Positions 14,778 to 21,440 of a DNA stretch of 21,831 bases are shown here, piece after piece (position 1 is the first letter of the stretch; every line of letters begins with the position of its first letter). Below the pieces are notes generated by a model, which did no database searches, was not told the origin of the DNA, and worked only from the letters and a program-made list of their open reading frames with translations. The stretch is from Streptomyces regalis (GTDB lineage Bacteria > Actinomycetota > Actinomycetes > Streptomycetales > Streptomycetaceae). Both the position numbers and the translations under genes were made by a program. Location: positions 1-21,831 of the forward strand of contig NZ_LLZG01000033.1 in assembly GCF_001509475.1 (NCBI RefSeq), given 5' to 3'.

Positions 14778-15197
14778 ATGCCCCGTGCCTCGCGGCGACG
14801 GGGCGATGCGGTCAGACGTCACGCGGACACCGTCCGGTTCGTCCTGTTCGAGGCCAGACCCGCCGGCCTCGAGTTCCCTCAGCTGGTACGCGCCAGCGAT
14901 CTGACCCCCAGCCAGGTCCGTTCCGGGCTCGCCGCGCTGAAGGACCAGGCCGCGGAGAAGGGCTGGCCCCCGCTGACCTGGGCCAGGGCGACTGGCTATC
15001 AGCTCGGAGCCGAGCGGGACGTGCTGGAGGCATAGGAACGGGCCGTGGTCAAAGAGAAGCTGACCGAGTTCCGCCGGTTCATCACCGGCACCGTCGCCCC
15101 GCACGCCGCCGCCCACCCGGGCGACAAGTGGGTCAAGCACATCGTCGCCCAGCTCAACTCCATCGAGTCCACCCTCGACCTCATCCACAGCTCCTGA
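14778..15197 (+). pseudogene. racP: RacP-family protein, interrupted by an in-frame amber codon
   Basis: The frame encodes RHADTVRFVLFEARPAGLEF, LTPSQVRSGLAALKDQA and WARATGYQLG, a winged-helix-like N-terminal domain, and stops at TAG 15033-15035 after LEA. Without any frame change it continues as ERAVVKEKLTEFRRFITGTV, then WVKHIVAQLNSIESTLDLIH to TGA 15195-15197. This second half is the expected C-terminal helical domain of RacP-type proteins, and relatives have a sense codon, probably Tyr, at the amber. One substitution (TAC or TAT to TAG) explains the split. The intact protein would be 139 residues. It follows the DUF6192 gene with a 2-base gap, a pairing typical of Streptomyces. Function is unknown. 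Confidence 0.78.
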
Positions 15198-15199
15198 CC

Positions 15200-15236
15200 T
15201 GCTGCGGTCCGCCCGGACGGCGGGCGGACCGCAGCA
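15200..15236 (+). terminator. Terminator of the DUF6192-RacP operon
   Basis: A perfect 15-bp stem (15200-15214 with 15222-15236) around a 7-base loop begins two bases after the RacP stop. It is a strong GC hairpin without a T-run and closes the operon just before the IS5 element. Confidence 0.78.
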
Positions 15237-15255
15237 CAGCGCGAAGGCCCTCGTC

Positions 15256-16104
15256 ATGCGCTCTCGCCGCTACCCCTCGGACACCACGAACGCAGAATGG
15301 GCGCTGCTCGAACCGTTGTTGCCCACCCCGGCCTGCGAGACGTCAGCCGGCGGCAGGCCGGAGAAAGCATCCCCGCCGCGAGATCGTCGACGGCATCCGC
15401 TACATCGTCGACACTGGCTGCAAGTGGCGGGCGCTACCTGCGGATTTTCCGCCCTGGCGCACAGTTTGGGGGTTCATGGCCCGCTGGGCAGCCGCCGGGA
15501 TCGTCGGCCAGATCCGCGACCAGCTCGCCGGCCGGATCCGCCGGGACATGGGCAAAGGACCCCGAGCGGTCGCCACAGTGATCGACTCCCAGAGCGTGAA
15601 GGCCGCCGAGACCGTGTCCAAGGCCACCCGCGGCTACGACGCGGGCAAGAAAATCAACGGCCGCAAGCGCAACCTGGTCGTCGACACCCGCGGCCTTCCC
15701 CTCATGGTCATGGTCACCCCCGCCGACCTGCACGACGCCGCCGCTGCCAAGGAAGTCCTCTTCCGCCTCCGTCTCATGCATCCTGAGATCACGATCGTCT
15801 GGGCCGACTCCGCCTACGCCGGGAAGCTCGTCGACTGGCAAAACAGCACCTCAACCTCACCGTCAAGCCGGTCAGCCGCCCCAAGGACGCCTCCGGCTTC
15901 GTCGTGCTGCCCCGCCGCTGGGTCGTCGAACGGAGCCTTGCGTGGATGATGCACGCACGTCGCCATGCCCGCGACTATGAACGACTCATCCAGCACTCCG
16001 AGACCCTGATCACCTGGGCCGCCATCACCCTCATGACCAGGCGCCTCGCCCGGAAAGGCGCCACCCCCAGCTGGCCAGGGAAACCCGCACCGGCCGACGG
16101 CTGA
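15256..16104 (+). pseudogene. IS5-family transposase with two frameshifts
   Basis: Three consecutive frames reconstruct a complete, about 280-residue IS5-type transposase: RRYPSDTTNAEWALLEPLLP; then REIVDGIRYIVDTGCKWRAL with FPPWRTVWGFMARW, VIDSQSVKAA (first Asp) and VVWADSAY-like [10 protein letters not shown] (second Asp); then [20 protein letters not shown] and [13 protein letters not shown] (Glu). The first shift is an extra base in GAGAAAG (15361-15367). The second is a missing base at the GG of 15837-15838. All DDE residues are present, so the copy was recently active or the indels are sequencing errors. I could not find clear terminal inverted repeats. The element begins about 20 bases after the RacP terminator. 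Confidence 0.85.
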
Positions 16105-16110
16105 CCCACG

Positions 16111-16223
16111 TCACCGACCGAGCGGCGACACCTCGTCCACGACTTCCAAAACCTCGACGTACTCGGCCGGGACGATGTGCGCTCCGTCGATGTCCTGCGA
16201 CGTCTGTCGGCGTACTGGCTTAT
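16111..16223 (-). pseudogene. C-terminal fragment of an unrecognised protein, cut by the ISL3 element
   Basis: The minus-strand frame ending in TGA (complement of 16111-16113) reads HKPVRRQTSQDIDGAHIV, then PAEYVEVLEVVDEVSPLGR. The composition is natural and acidic, unlike spurious frames. It runs straight into the left end of the ISL3 element. I do not recognise the family. The missing part could be the fragment on the other side (18697-18840), but the two do not join obviously. Confidence 0.32.
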
Positions 16224-16278
16224 GTGGCTCTGGCAAGATTTTCGTAGCGGAGATCATCTTGGCGCGAGGGTCGGTCGG
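16199..16278 (+). repeat. Left arm of the long imperfect inverted repeat of the ISL3 element
   Basis: Counterpart of 18580-18655 in inverted orientation. Matching blocks are GACGT, then GTCGGCGTAC (16206-16215), then, after an 8-base unmatched spacer, GTGGCTCTGGCAAGATTTTC and GTAG (16224-16247), GGAGATC, TCT, CGCGAGG and GGTCGG. The core after the spacer fits an ISL3-type end beginning GGCTCT at 16226. The outer blocks lie outside that core. Confidence 0.75.
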
Positions 16279-16793
16279 TCACTTCGCTCGAGGTGGTACA
16301 GGTTGGGAGCGTCAGGGTCCCCAGCAAGGTAGTAGGGCTGAAGCCCCTCGTTGGTCCGCTCCATGCCGAACTCCCACGTGTACTGGGCAATCGGAGCGAA
16401 TGGCTCGGTCGTCCATTCGTCGATGTCCCTGGGGGGACGCTGGATTTGTCCTGTCACATTGGTGATGGAGACCTGGACCGCCGGGGCGCCACCGATCGTC
16501 TGCCCGCTGCCTCCCTTGACCAGTTGCCAGGTTCCGGTGCCAGTCAGCCCCCAGCCTTCGTCGAAATCCCAGTCCTCGCCTCCAAGGTTCCTTACCTCGG
16601 CTCGGCCGTCCCCCTCCAAGATCACCTTGGCGCCGTCTGGTCCCGTCCAGTCTCCAGCGAGTTCACTGGTCGAAGCATCACGGACAGTCGGCAGCGTTGG
16701 GTAGAAGAGCGCCCCGCAGCCGCTGGTAAGCACGACAAGAACCATTGCCGGGCCCAGCGTCCACCATCTTCCACGCCTGGGATTGCTCATCAT
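16254..16793 (-). CDS. Putative lipoprotein, passenger gene of the ISL3 element
   Basis: This 179-residue protein starts MMSNPRRGRWWTLGPAMVLV and has a lipoprotein signal peptide: basic N-terminus, hydrophobic core and LTSGC with the lipidated Cys at residue 26. The mature part begins as a small beta-rich domain: GDWTGPDGAKVILEGDGRAE, a WDFDEGWGLTGTGTWQLVKG segment and QPYYLAGDPDAPNLYHLER. Such patterns occur in Streptomyces lipoproteins of unknown function, where a W-x-x-P-D-G start is followed by GxWxL repeats. It would be anchored on the outer face of the membrane. ATG 16793 or 16790 both follow GGGGG. The stop codon and last residues lie in the terminal repeat of the element. A palindrome lies just upstream. 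Confidence 0.72.
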   Translation of the reverse strand: MMSNPRRGRWWTLGPAMVLVVLTSGCGALFYPTLPTVRDASTSELAGDWTGPDGAKVILEGDGRAEVRNLGGEDWDFDEGWGLTGTGTWQLVKGGSGQTIGGAPAVQVSITNVTGQIQRPPRDIDEWTTEPFAPIAQYTWEFGMERTNEGLQPYYLAGDPDAPNLYHLERSDRPTLAPR

Positions 16794-16823
16794 GCCCCCA
16801 GCTCGGTACCACCTCACAAAAAG

Positions 16824-16835
16824 TGAACATGTTCA
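16824..16835. promoter_or_regulatory. 12-bp palindrome upstream of the lipoprotein gene
   Basis: TGAACATGTTCA is a perfect palindrome 31 bases upstream of the lipoprotein ATG. It could be an operator. It resembles half of a LexA box, but the spacer between GAAC and GTTC is two bases, not the four of the actinobacterial SOS box. Confidence 0.28.
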
Positions 16836-16932
16836 GAATAGCTGACCGGGGGTGTGCAGCGGCCCCGAGGATCTCTAGAGGTACAGAGTCGCCTCTCTTG
16901 CCCTGAACCAAGCTGCGCGCACGCGAGTGGCA

Positions 16933-18543
16933 TCAGAGGCTCAGCTCGCTGGGCAGCCGGTCCGCATAGTGGCGGCGGAGGTGGGCGATCAGGACGACGC
17001 GGTGGCGGAGGAGTGGGACGCTGGCGCGTCCGGCCATCAGGCGTTTCTGCAGCTTGACATCGGTAATGCGACCTTCGTTGACACCGGCGTTGTAGGGGGT
17101 CCTGATGCCCTGCGCGACGGCATGCCGGTCTTCGTGCAGGGCTCTGGCGAGGCCGGCGATTGGGGCCAGTCCGCTGTGTGCGAGGTCGTTCAGCCAGCCT
17201 GGCAGGGGTGTCGCGTCGCGGTTGTCGAGCATGGTGGCGAACTGTCGGACGAGGTCGTGGGCAAGCCGGAGTTCGGGGCAGTGGTCGAGGAGCCGGGGCA
17301 GGCGGTCGTTGATGTGGGGGCTGCGGCGGTCAGGGTGGGTGGTGATCCAGCGGGCGGTTTCGCGGGGAGGGTGGTCGCTCGCGTGGCTCGTCCAGGGGCA
17401 GGCCCCGCCTGAGGGGTGCGACGGCCATTTTCACGCGCTGGTAGTGGCCGAGGTAGCCCTTGTTCTGGAGTTCCTCGTGCAGGATCTTTGCGCTGTGCTG
17501 TCCCTCGTCCCAGCGTTGTTGCAGGTAGTCGAGGTAGGGGTCCAGGGTGGAGGGCTTTCGGGGCGGACGGCGCGTTACTTCCTGCCAGGTGCGGGCTCGT
17601 GCGTATTTGCTGACGGTGCGGCGGTCCAGGCCGAGCTCCCTGGCCACGGAGCTGTGGCTCCGACCGTTGCGGATCAGAGCCTGGACGGCCTCGAACAGCC
17701 TTCGGGCATGCCGCCCCGCCCGGGTGTCCGCCTCGGTCTCCTCGACCGGTGCGGGATCGCCCTCACCGAGGGGGGCACTGCTGCGGGCAGGCAGCCGCGG
17801 TGGGCGGAGGCGACGTCCTGAACCCGCCGGGAGAGGCCCTGCCAGAGGTGGAAGCGATCGCTGACCTGCACTGCCTCGGGGGCGCCAGTGGTGATGCCCT
17901 GCCGATAGGTGAGGGAGCCGTCGCGGCAGGCGACCTCAACACCCGGGTGCTCGCGGAGCCAGCGGCCAAGTTGTTCAGCGTCGCGTCCCTCCCAGAGTGT
18001 GAGCGGGAGCCGGGTGGTGGCGTCGACCAGGAGCGTGCCGTAGGTGCCGCCGTAGAGCGCGAAGTCATCCACCCCTAGCACCCGGGGTGTGACCAGCGGC
18101 GGCAGCGGCACCCGCATCAGCTGGGACAGGACGGTGCACCGCGAGAGCCTGACGTTCAGAATTCGCAGCATCCGGGCACCGCCCCGACCGGCCAGCACCA
18201 CACCGACGGCCTCTGCCAGGCGCTGCAATTGTGGGGTGCGGCGCTGGTACCGCACGGTCAGCCCCGGCACCTGCTCGGCGAAAGTCACCTTCAGACAAGA
18301 AGCGTTTTCGCAGTACAGGCGGCGTACGGACAAGTCGATCCGGAGAGGCCGGCCGCCGAGAGTGACGTCGGCGAGGCGCCGTACATAGCAGCTGTGGCAC
18401 CACGCGCTGAGTCGGCCGCATCCAGTACATCCCGCCGGAACACCAGACCTCGTGCGTGCCCGGACCGCCACGACAGCATCGGAGACATCGGCCGAGACCA
18501 CCAGCACCTCAGACAACTGGGGTAACAGACTTGCCAGTTCAAT
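16933..18543 (-). pseudogene. ISL3-family transposase, two frameshifts
   Basis: Read on the minus strand, three frames rebuild an ISL3 transposase of about 530 residues. The N-terminal zinc-finger-like part has C-x2-C and C-x4-C pairs (GCTGCGRLSAWCHSC, YCENASC). The DDE core includes VLGVDDFALYGGTYGTLLVD and VACRDGSLTYRQG. The C-terminal part has an HTH-like SSVARELGLDRRTVSKYARA segment, YLQQRWDEG, and PYNAGVNEGRITDVKLQKRL near the end. The first break is at the six-G run 17770-17775, where one more base restores frame; the second is at about 17360-17368. The frame extends upstream of TTG 18516 as IELASLLPQL to an ATT at 18543, so the natural start may be mutated or unusual. It is probably inactive unless the indels are errors. 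Confidence 0.85.
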
Positions 18544-18579
18544 AGAACACAGCCACCGGCTGCCCGCTATGCGGACCAG

Positions 18580-18655
18580 CCGACCGTCCTCGCGAGAGGA
18601 TCTCCGGCTACGAAAATCTTGCCAGAGCCACGTTCACGTGTACGCCGACAACGTC
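18580..18655 (-). repeat. Right arm of the long imperfect inverted repeat of the ISL3 element
   Basis: Inverted counterpart of 16199-16278. The core CTACGAAAATCTTGCCAGAG followed by CCAC ends at 18631. After the 8-base spacer GTTCACGT comes GTACGCCGAC (18640-18649), matching the outer block of the left arm at exactly the same distance from the element end. Confidence 0.75.
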
Positions 18656-18696
18656 CACCAAGCCTTGTCCTCGCCCACCGGCCGCCCAGCCCTGCC

Positions 18697-18840
18697 TCAC
18701 CTTACGAGCACCAGCTCCTCCCCGGCATGGAAGTGTCGGCGCACCGGCGGATCTACCGCGCCCGCGTCGTAGTCGGCCAGGATCCGGCCCCTCCCCCGGA
18801 CATACCAGTCCCGAACAGCAACCGCCGCGTCATCACTCAT
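18697..18840 (-). CDS. Small 47-residue frame or gene remnant beside the ISL3 element
   Basis: From ATG 18840 the frame reads MSDDAAVAVRDWYVRGRG, then ILADYDAGAVDPPVRRHFH and a closing AGEELVLVR. The composition is natural. There is no ribosome binding site, and the frame is open another ten codons upstream (QWLTVVVVRA). It is probably part of a larger gene broken by the element or by an earlier deletion. Family unknown. Confidence 0.3.
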   Translation of the reverse strand: MSDDAAVAVRDWYVRGRGRILADYDAGAVDPPVRRHFHAGEELVLVR

Positions 18841-18883
18841 GGCACGGACAACGACCACAGTCAGCCACTGTCACGACCGTGAT

Positions 18884-19069
18884 CTACCACCTCGGACGGT
18901 CAAGCGCCGCATCAGCGCGTCCAGCCCGGGGATGCCAGCCACAGGGGCCGTACGCGCCTATCGGCAGGAACGGCTCGATCAACTTCCACTGCTCATCGGT
19001 GAGTTGCCTGCGCGTCGCGGTCGGCTTCCTACCGGATCCGCCTCCCAGACGGACCCGGATCGACAACAT
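18884..19069 (-). pseudogene. IS5-family transposase, N-terminal fragment
   Basis: ATG 19069 starts a frame whose residues about 20-42 read RRQLTDEQWKLIEPFLPIG and AYGP, the standard N-terminus of IS5-type transposases. Intact relatives continue with YPERLR and a WRxxP motif. Here the sequence turns into unrelated Arg/Trp-rich residues after GP and stops. Only the first about 40 codons remain. It belongs to a different IS5 subgroup from the element at 15256. Confidence 0.6.
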
Positions 19070-19377
19070 TGATCACGACATCACACAGGCCCTAGTTGAG
19101 CCTCCTCAGGAGCCTGCATCCCAAGGCGGGAAAACCAGGACACTCCGGTTCTGGGCCGTCTGAGATAGGCGAACTCGGCGCTCGCTGGGCACCTCGACGC
19201 CGACCGGCCCTCGAGTGGAAGCCAGTTACTCAACCTGAGATCCCTCACCCGAATGGAAAGCCATGCCTGATCGCCCTCGACAAGAACACCTCATATGGTC
19301 TGAATTGCGTAAACCAATCGTGATCCGTCTCACCCACAGCGCTGCCCTGGAGGTGGACGTCCGACCGGAGGTCTCGT
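19070..19377. other. Upstream region of the calcium-binding repeat gene
   Basis: No supported gene. The segment is locally less GC-rich (about 19260-19325) and must hold the promoter of the downstream secreted protein. I see no well-spaced -35/-10 pair that I would assert. Its left part may be the 5' flank of the lost IS5 element. Confidence 0.4.
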
Positions 19378-20454
19378 ATGACTGTGATTCCCCTCCCGAA
19401 GCGAACGCCTGCGAGCAGACGCTGCCGATCGACCTACTGGAGAGTCCTCACAGGTGGCCTCGGGGCAGCAGCGCTCCTCACACTGGGGTTCCCCACGGTT
19501 GCCACGGGCCAGGCTCAGCCCACATGCTTCGGACGACCGGCAACCATCACCGGTGCGGGCACCATCAACGGGACCCCGGGCGACGACGTCATCGTCGGAT
19601 CCGCCGGCGCCGACACCATCGATGGCGGCGGCGGCAACGACCGGATCTGCAGCCTGGGCGGAGACGACACGGTCTCCGGCGGCGTCGGCGACGACCAGAT
19701 CGACGGCGGCTCCGGCAATGACTTCCTCATCGGCGACGTCCTCGCCACGACCGGCAACGCCAACGGCGGCGGCAACGACCGGATCTTCGGGCGCGACGGC
19801 GACGACAACTCCGCCGGTGACAGCTTCGCCGTCAACGGCAACGCCAGCGGCGGCGGCAACGACTTCATTGACGGCGGCCCCGGGAACGGAATCCTCAGCG
19901 GTGACAGCGCCTCGGTGACGGGCGACGCGACGGGCGCAGGCGACGACACCATCCTGGGGGGCCTCGGCGGCGAACTGTTGATCGGCGACGGTTCCGCCGC
20001 CCGCAACACCTCCGGAAGCGGCGGGGACGACAGGCTGGACCTCGGCCCAGACGGCGGAGTCGTCGCCATCGGAGATCACAACATCAACTCCCCCCAGGGC
20101 GGACGCGCGGCCGGCGCCGGCACCGACCGGGTCACCGGCGGAAGCGGCGCAGACATCCTCGTCGGCGACAGCTCCGTGGTGGACGCCTCGCAGACCTCTG
20201 CCCGCAGCGATGTGCTCCAGGGCCGCGGCGGCAACGACACCCTGTTCGGCGACAACGCCGACTTCGACGTCACCCGCACCGTGGGCACCGCCGGCGGTGA
20301 CGACGCCCTCTTCGGCGGCGACGGCGCCGACACCCTCAGAGCAGGGCCCCGCAACGACTTCCTCGACGGCGGCCCCAGCGCCCCGGACAACTGCGACGGC
20401 GAAGCCGGCATCGACATCGCCATCCGCTGCGAGATCACCCGCGGCATCCCGTAG
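19378..20454 (+). CDS. Secreted RTX-like calcium-binding repeat protein
   Basis: This 358-residue protein has an N-terminal signal peptide (basic RRCRSTYWR, hydrophobic VLTGGLGAAALLTLGF, probable cleavage after TGQA at residue 46). Residues about 62-118 are canonical nonapeptide repeats of the GGxGxDx[LIV]x type (GSAGADTID, GGGGNDRIC, GGVGDDQID, GGSGNDFLI). Residues 119-321 change to seven copies of a longer unit of about 28 residues, each starting with Gly-Asp and containing a GG[ND]D motif. Such repeats fold into a calcium-binding beta-roll outside the cell. No enzymatic domain is present, and no type I secretion genes are nearby; export is by the signal peptide. ATG 19378 has GGAGG seven bases upstream. 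Role may be structural or adhesive. Confidence 0.85.
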   Translation: MTVIPLPKRTPASRRCRSTYWRVLTGGLGAAALLTLGFPTVATGQAQPTCFGRPATITGAGTINGTPGDDVIVGSAGADTIDGGGGNDRICSLGGDDTVSGGVGDDQIDGGSGNDFLIGDVLATTGNANGGGNDRIFGRDGDDNSAGDSFAVNGNASGGGNDFIDGGPGNGILSGDSASVTGDATGAGDDTILGGLGGELLIGDGSAARNTSGSGGDDRLDLGPDGGVVAIGDHNINSPQGGRAAGAGTDRVTGGSGADILVGDSSVVDASQTSARSDVLQGRGGNDTLFGDNADFDVTRTVGTAGGDDALFGGDGADTLRAGPRNDFLDGGPSAPDNCDGEAGIDIAIRCEITRGIP

Positions 20455-20487
20455 AAAGCCCGACCAGCCGCAGTTGCTGGCGAAGGC

Positions 20488-20523
20488 AGCGGCTCCAGCC
20501 TCAAGACTGAGGCCGGAGCCGCT
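20488..20523 (+). terminator. Terminator after the calcium-binding repeat gene
   Basis: A 16-bp stem with one mismatch (20488-20503 with 20508-20523) around a 4-base loop begins 33 bases after the stop codon. Confidence 0.68.
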
Positions 20524-20619
20524 CAGGCGTTCACGGGTACATGACAGTAACGACGGGGGCTGACACCGGCTGAGGATCAGCGCACTCAGCCATCCCCCAG
20601 CAAGCGTTCGATGTTCCGG

Positions 20620-20856
20620 CTATGCCGCAAGGCATCGAGTCGCGCGGCGGCCAGGGGCCCGCGGGATTACCTCAACGAACGCCTCGCCCATCTCCATCTG
20701 CCAGCGCAGATCGTCCTTGCGTTCCTCCAGCGCTGCTACGACGTCGGGCAGCCGACCCGCCGCCACGTCCTCACGCCGGAGTTGCTCAAACGTCTCGAAG
20801 CCCCCAGCCATCCCGGCGGCGACAAGCCGCTGAAGGTGCATCTCGATGATCGTCAT
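20620..20856 (-). CDS. Small helical hypothetical protein
   Basis: This 78-residue frame starts MTIIEMHLQRLVAAGMAGG and continues FETFEQLRREDVAAGRLPDV, AALEERKDDLRWQMEMGEAF. It is predicted almost fully helical and acidic. The last about 15 residues are Arg-rich and may be out of frame. There is no good ribosome binding site at ATG 20856. I do not recognise the family. It is directly downstream of a truncated IS5 transposase on the same strand. Confidence 0.42.
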   Translation of the reverse strand: MTIIEMHLQRLVAAGMAGGFETFEQLRREDVAAGRLPDVVAALEERKDDLRWQMEMGEAFVEVIPRAPGRRATRCLAA

Positions 20857-20862
20857 ACCGGC

Positions 20863-21213
20863 TCAACGAGCACTGGGGATCAGAAACACGCACTGATGGG
20901 CGCGACACACTGTGGAATCGACGCTCAGGTCCCACGTAATCCCGCCCTTCGCGTCGGCCTGGGACTGAAGTCGCGTGAGGACCAGGTGCCACGTGCCGTC
21001 TCGTTGCCATCGGCGGAACAGATCGTAGATCCGGCCCCACGGCCCGTACTCGACGGGCACATTCCGCCAAGGAACTCCTGTCCGAACCCGGAACCGTATG
21101 CCGTCGATCAGCTGCCGCCGGGGCCAGACGGGCGACCGTCCCACCTTCGCCCTCTTCGGCAACAACGGCTCCAACACCGCCCACGGGGCATCCGTGAGAT
21201 CTCCCCGCGCCAT
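20863..21213 (-). pseudogene. IS5-family (IS427-like) transposase, N-terminal half
   Basis: ATG 21213 opens a 116-codon frame: ARGDLTDAPWAVLEPLLPKR, RRQLIDGIRFRVRTGVPWRN, VPVEYGPWGRIYDLFRRWQR and ending LSVDSTVCRAHQ. This is a well-preserved N-terminal half including the first catalytic Asp region (VDSTVCRAHQ). Intact relatives continue HAAGAR and the rest of the core. Here the frame runs into the 20-bp repeat (CVFLIP) and stops. The missing half resembles the remnant at 12755-13200, which lacks exactly this part, so the two could derive from related copies. Confidence 0.82.
20875..20894 (-). repeat. 20-bp repeat, copy B
   Basis: Identical, in inverted orientation, to 13243-13262. It begins exactly where the IS5 transposase loses homology (after CRAHQ), so it marks a recombination or insertion junction. 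Confidence 0.6.
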
Positions 21214-21233
21214 GATCCACGGTCATTCATCAG

Positions 21234-21440
21234 TCAGGGCGACTCCTCCGCCGCACGGCACACCACACAGGTCAGCTGCCGGGCCGGCTGATCGTGTATC
21301 ACCTTGCCGGGTTGGGCGGTCCCTCGCAGTTGTACCGGCTCCGTGCGCACGTGGTCCGTGCAGACCGCGGCACCGCAAAGCCGGCAGACGGCCACCGCTT
21401 CCGAGTCGCGCCCCGACCGCACGCATTCATAGCACTTCAT
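21234..21440 (-). CDS. DUF2180-family zinc-binding protein
   Basis: This 68-residue protein has the DUF2180 pattern: MKCYECVRSGRDSEAVAVC, RLCGAAVCTDHVRTEP and a closing QLTCVVCRAAE. Cys pairs C3/C6, C19/C22 and C58/C61 plus C27 and H30 provide ligands for probably two zinc ions. Such small proteins are common in Streptomyces; function is unknown. ATG 21440 is chosen over upstream in-frame starts because GGAAGGGG lies six bases before it. It is not obviously in an operon; a truncated transposase lies downstream. Confidence 0.8.
   Translation of the reverse strand: MKCYECVRSGRDSEAVAVCRLCGAAVCTDHVRTEPVQLRGTAQPGKVIHDQPARQLTCVVCRAAEESP

Larger units (their letters stand above)
16226..18629. mobile_element. 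ISL3-family element carrying a lipoprotein passenger gene
   Basis: The ends are defined by inverted copies of GGCTCTGGCAAGATTTTCGT (left from 16226, right ending 18629). GGCTCT is typical of ISL3-family termini. The 2.4-kb element holds an ISL3 transposase remnant (16933-18543) and downstream, on the same strand, a complete lipoprotein gene (16254-16793) whose last codons lie inside the left repeat arm. A plain ISL3 element is usually 1.3-1.6 kb, so the lipoprotein is an extra cargo gene. No 8-bp target duplication is seen beside the GGCTCT ends (GCTTATGT on the left, ACGTTCAC on the right). Confidence 0.75.

Noticed and set aside
15355..15375. Programmed frameshifting in the IS5 transposase at GAGAAAG.
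   Set aside because: The required shift is +1, there is no classic slippery heptamer, and a second unrelated frameshift is present downstream; simple indels are more likely.
16824..16835. LexA/SOS box upstream of the lipoprotein gene.
   Set aside because: GAAC and GTTC are separated by two bases, not four, so it does not fit the actinobacterial LexA consensus.
16216..18639. 8-bp target site duplication around the ISL3 element.
   Set aside because: The 8-mers next to either possible border are different on the two sides.
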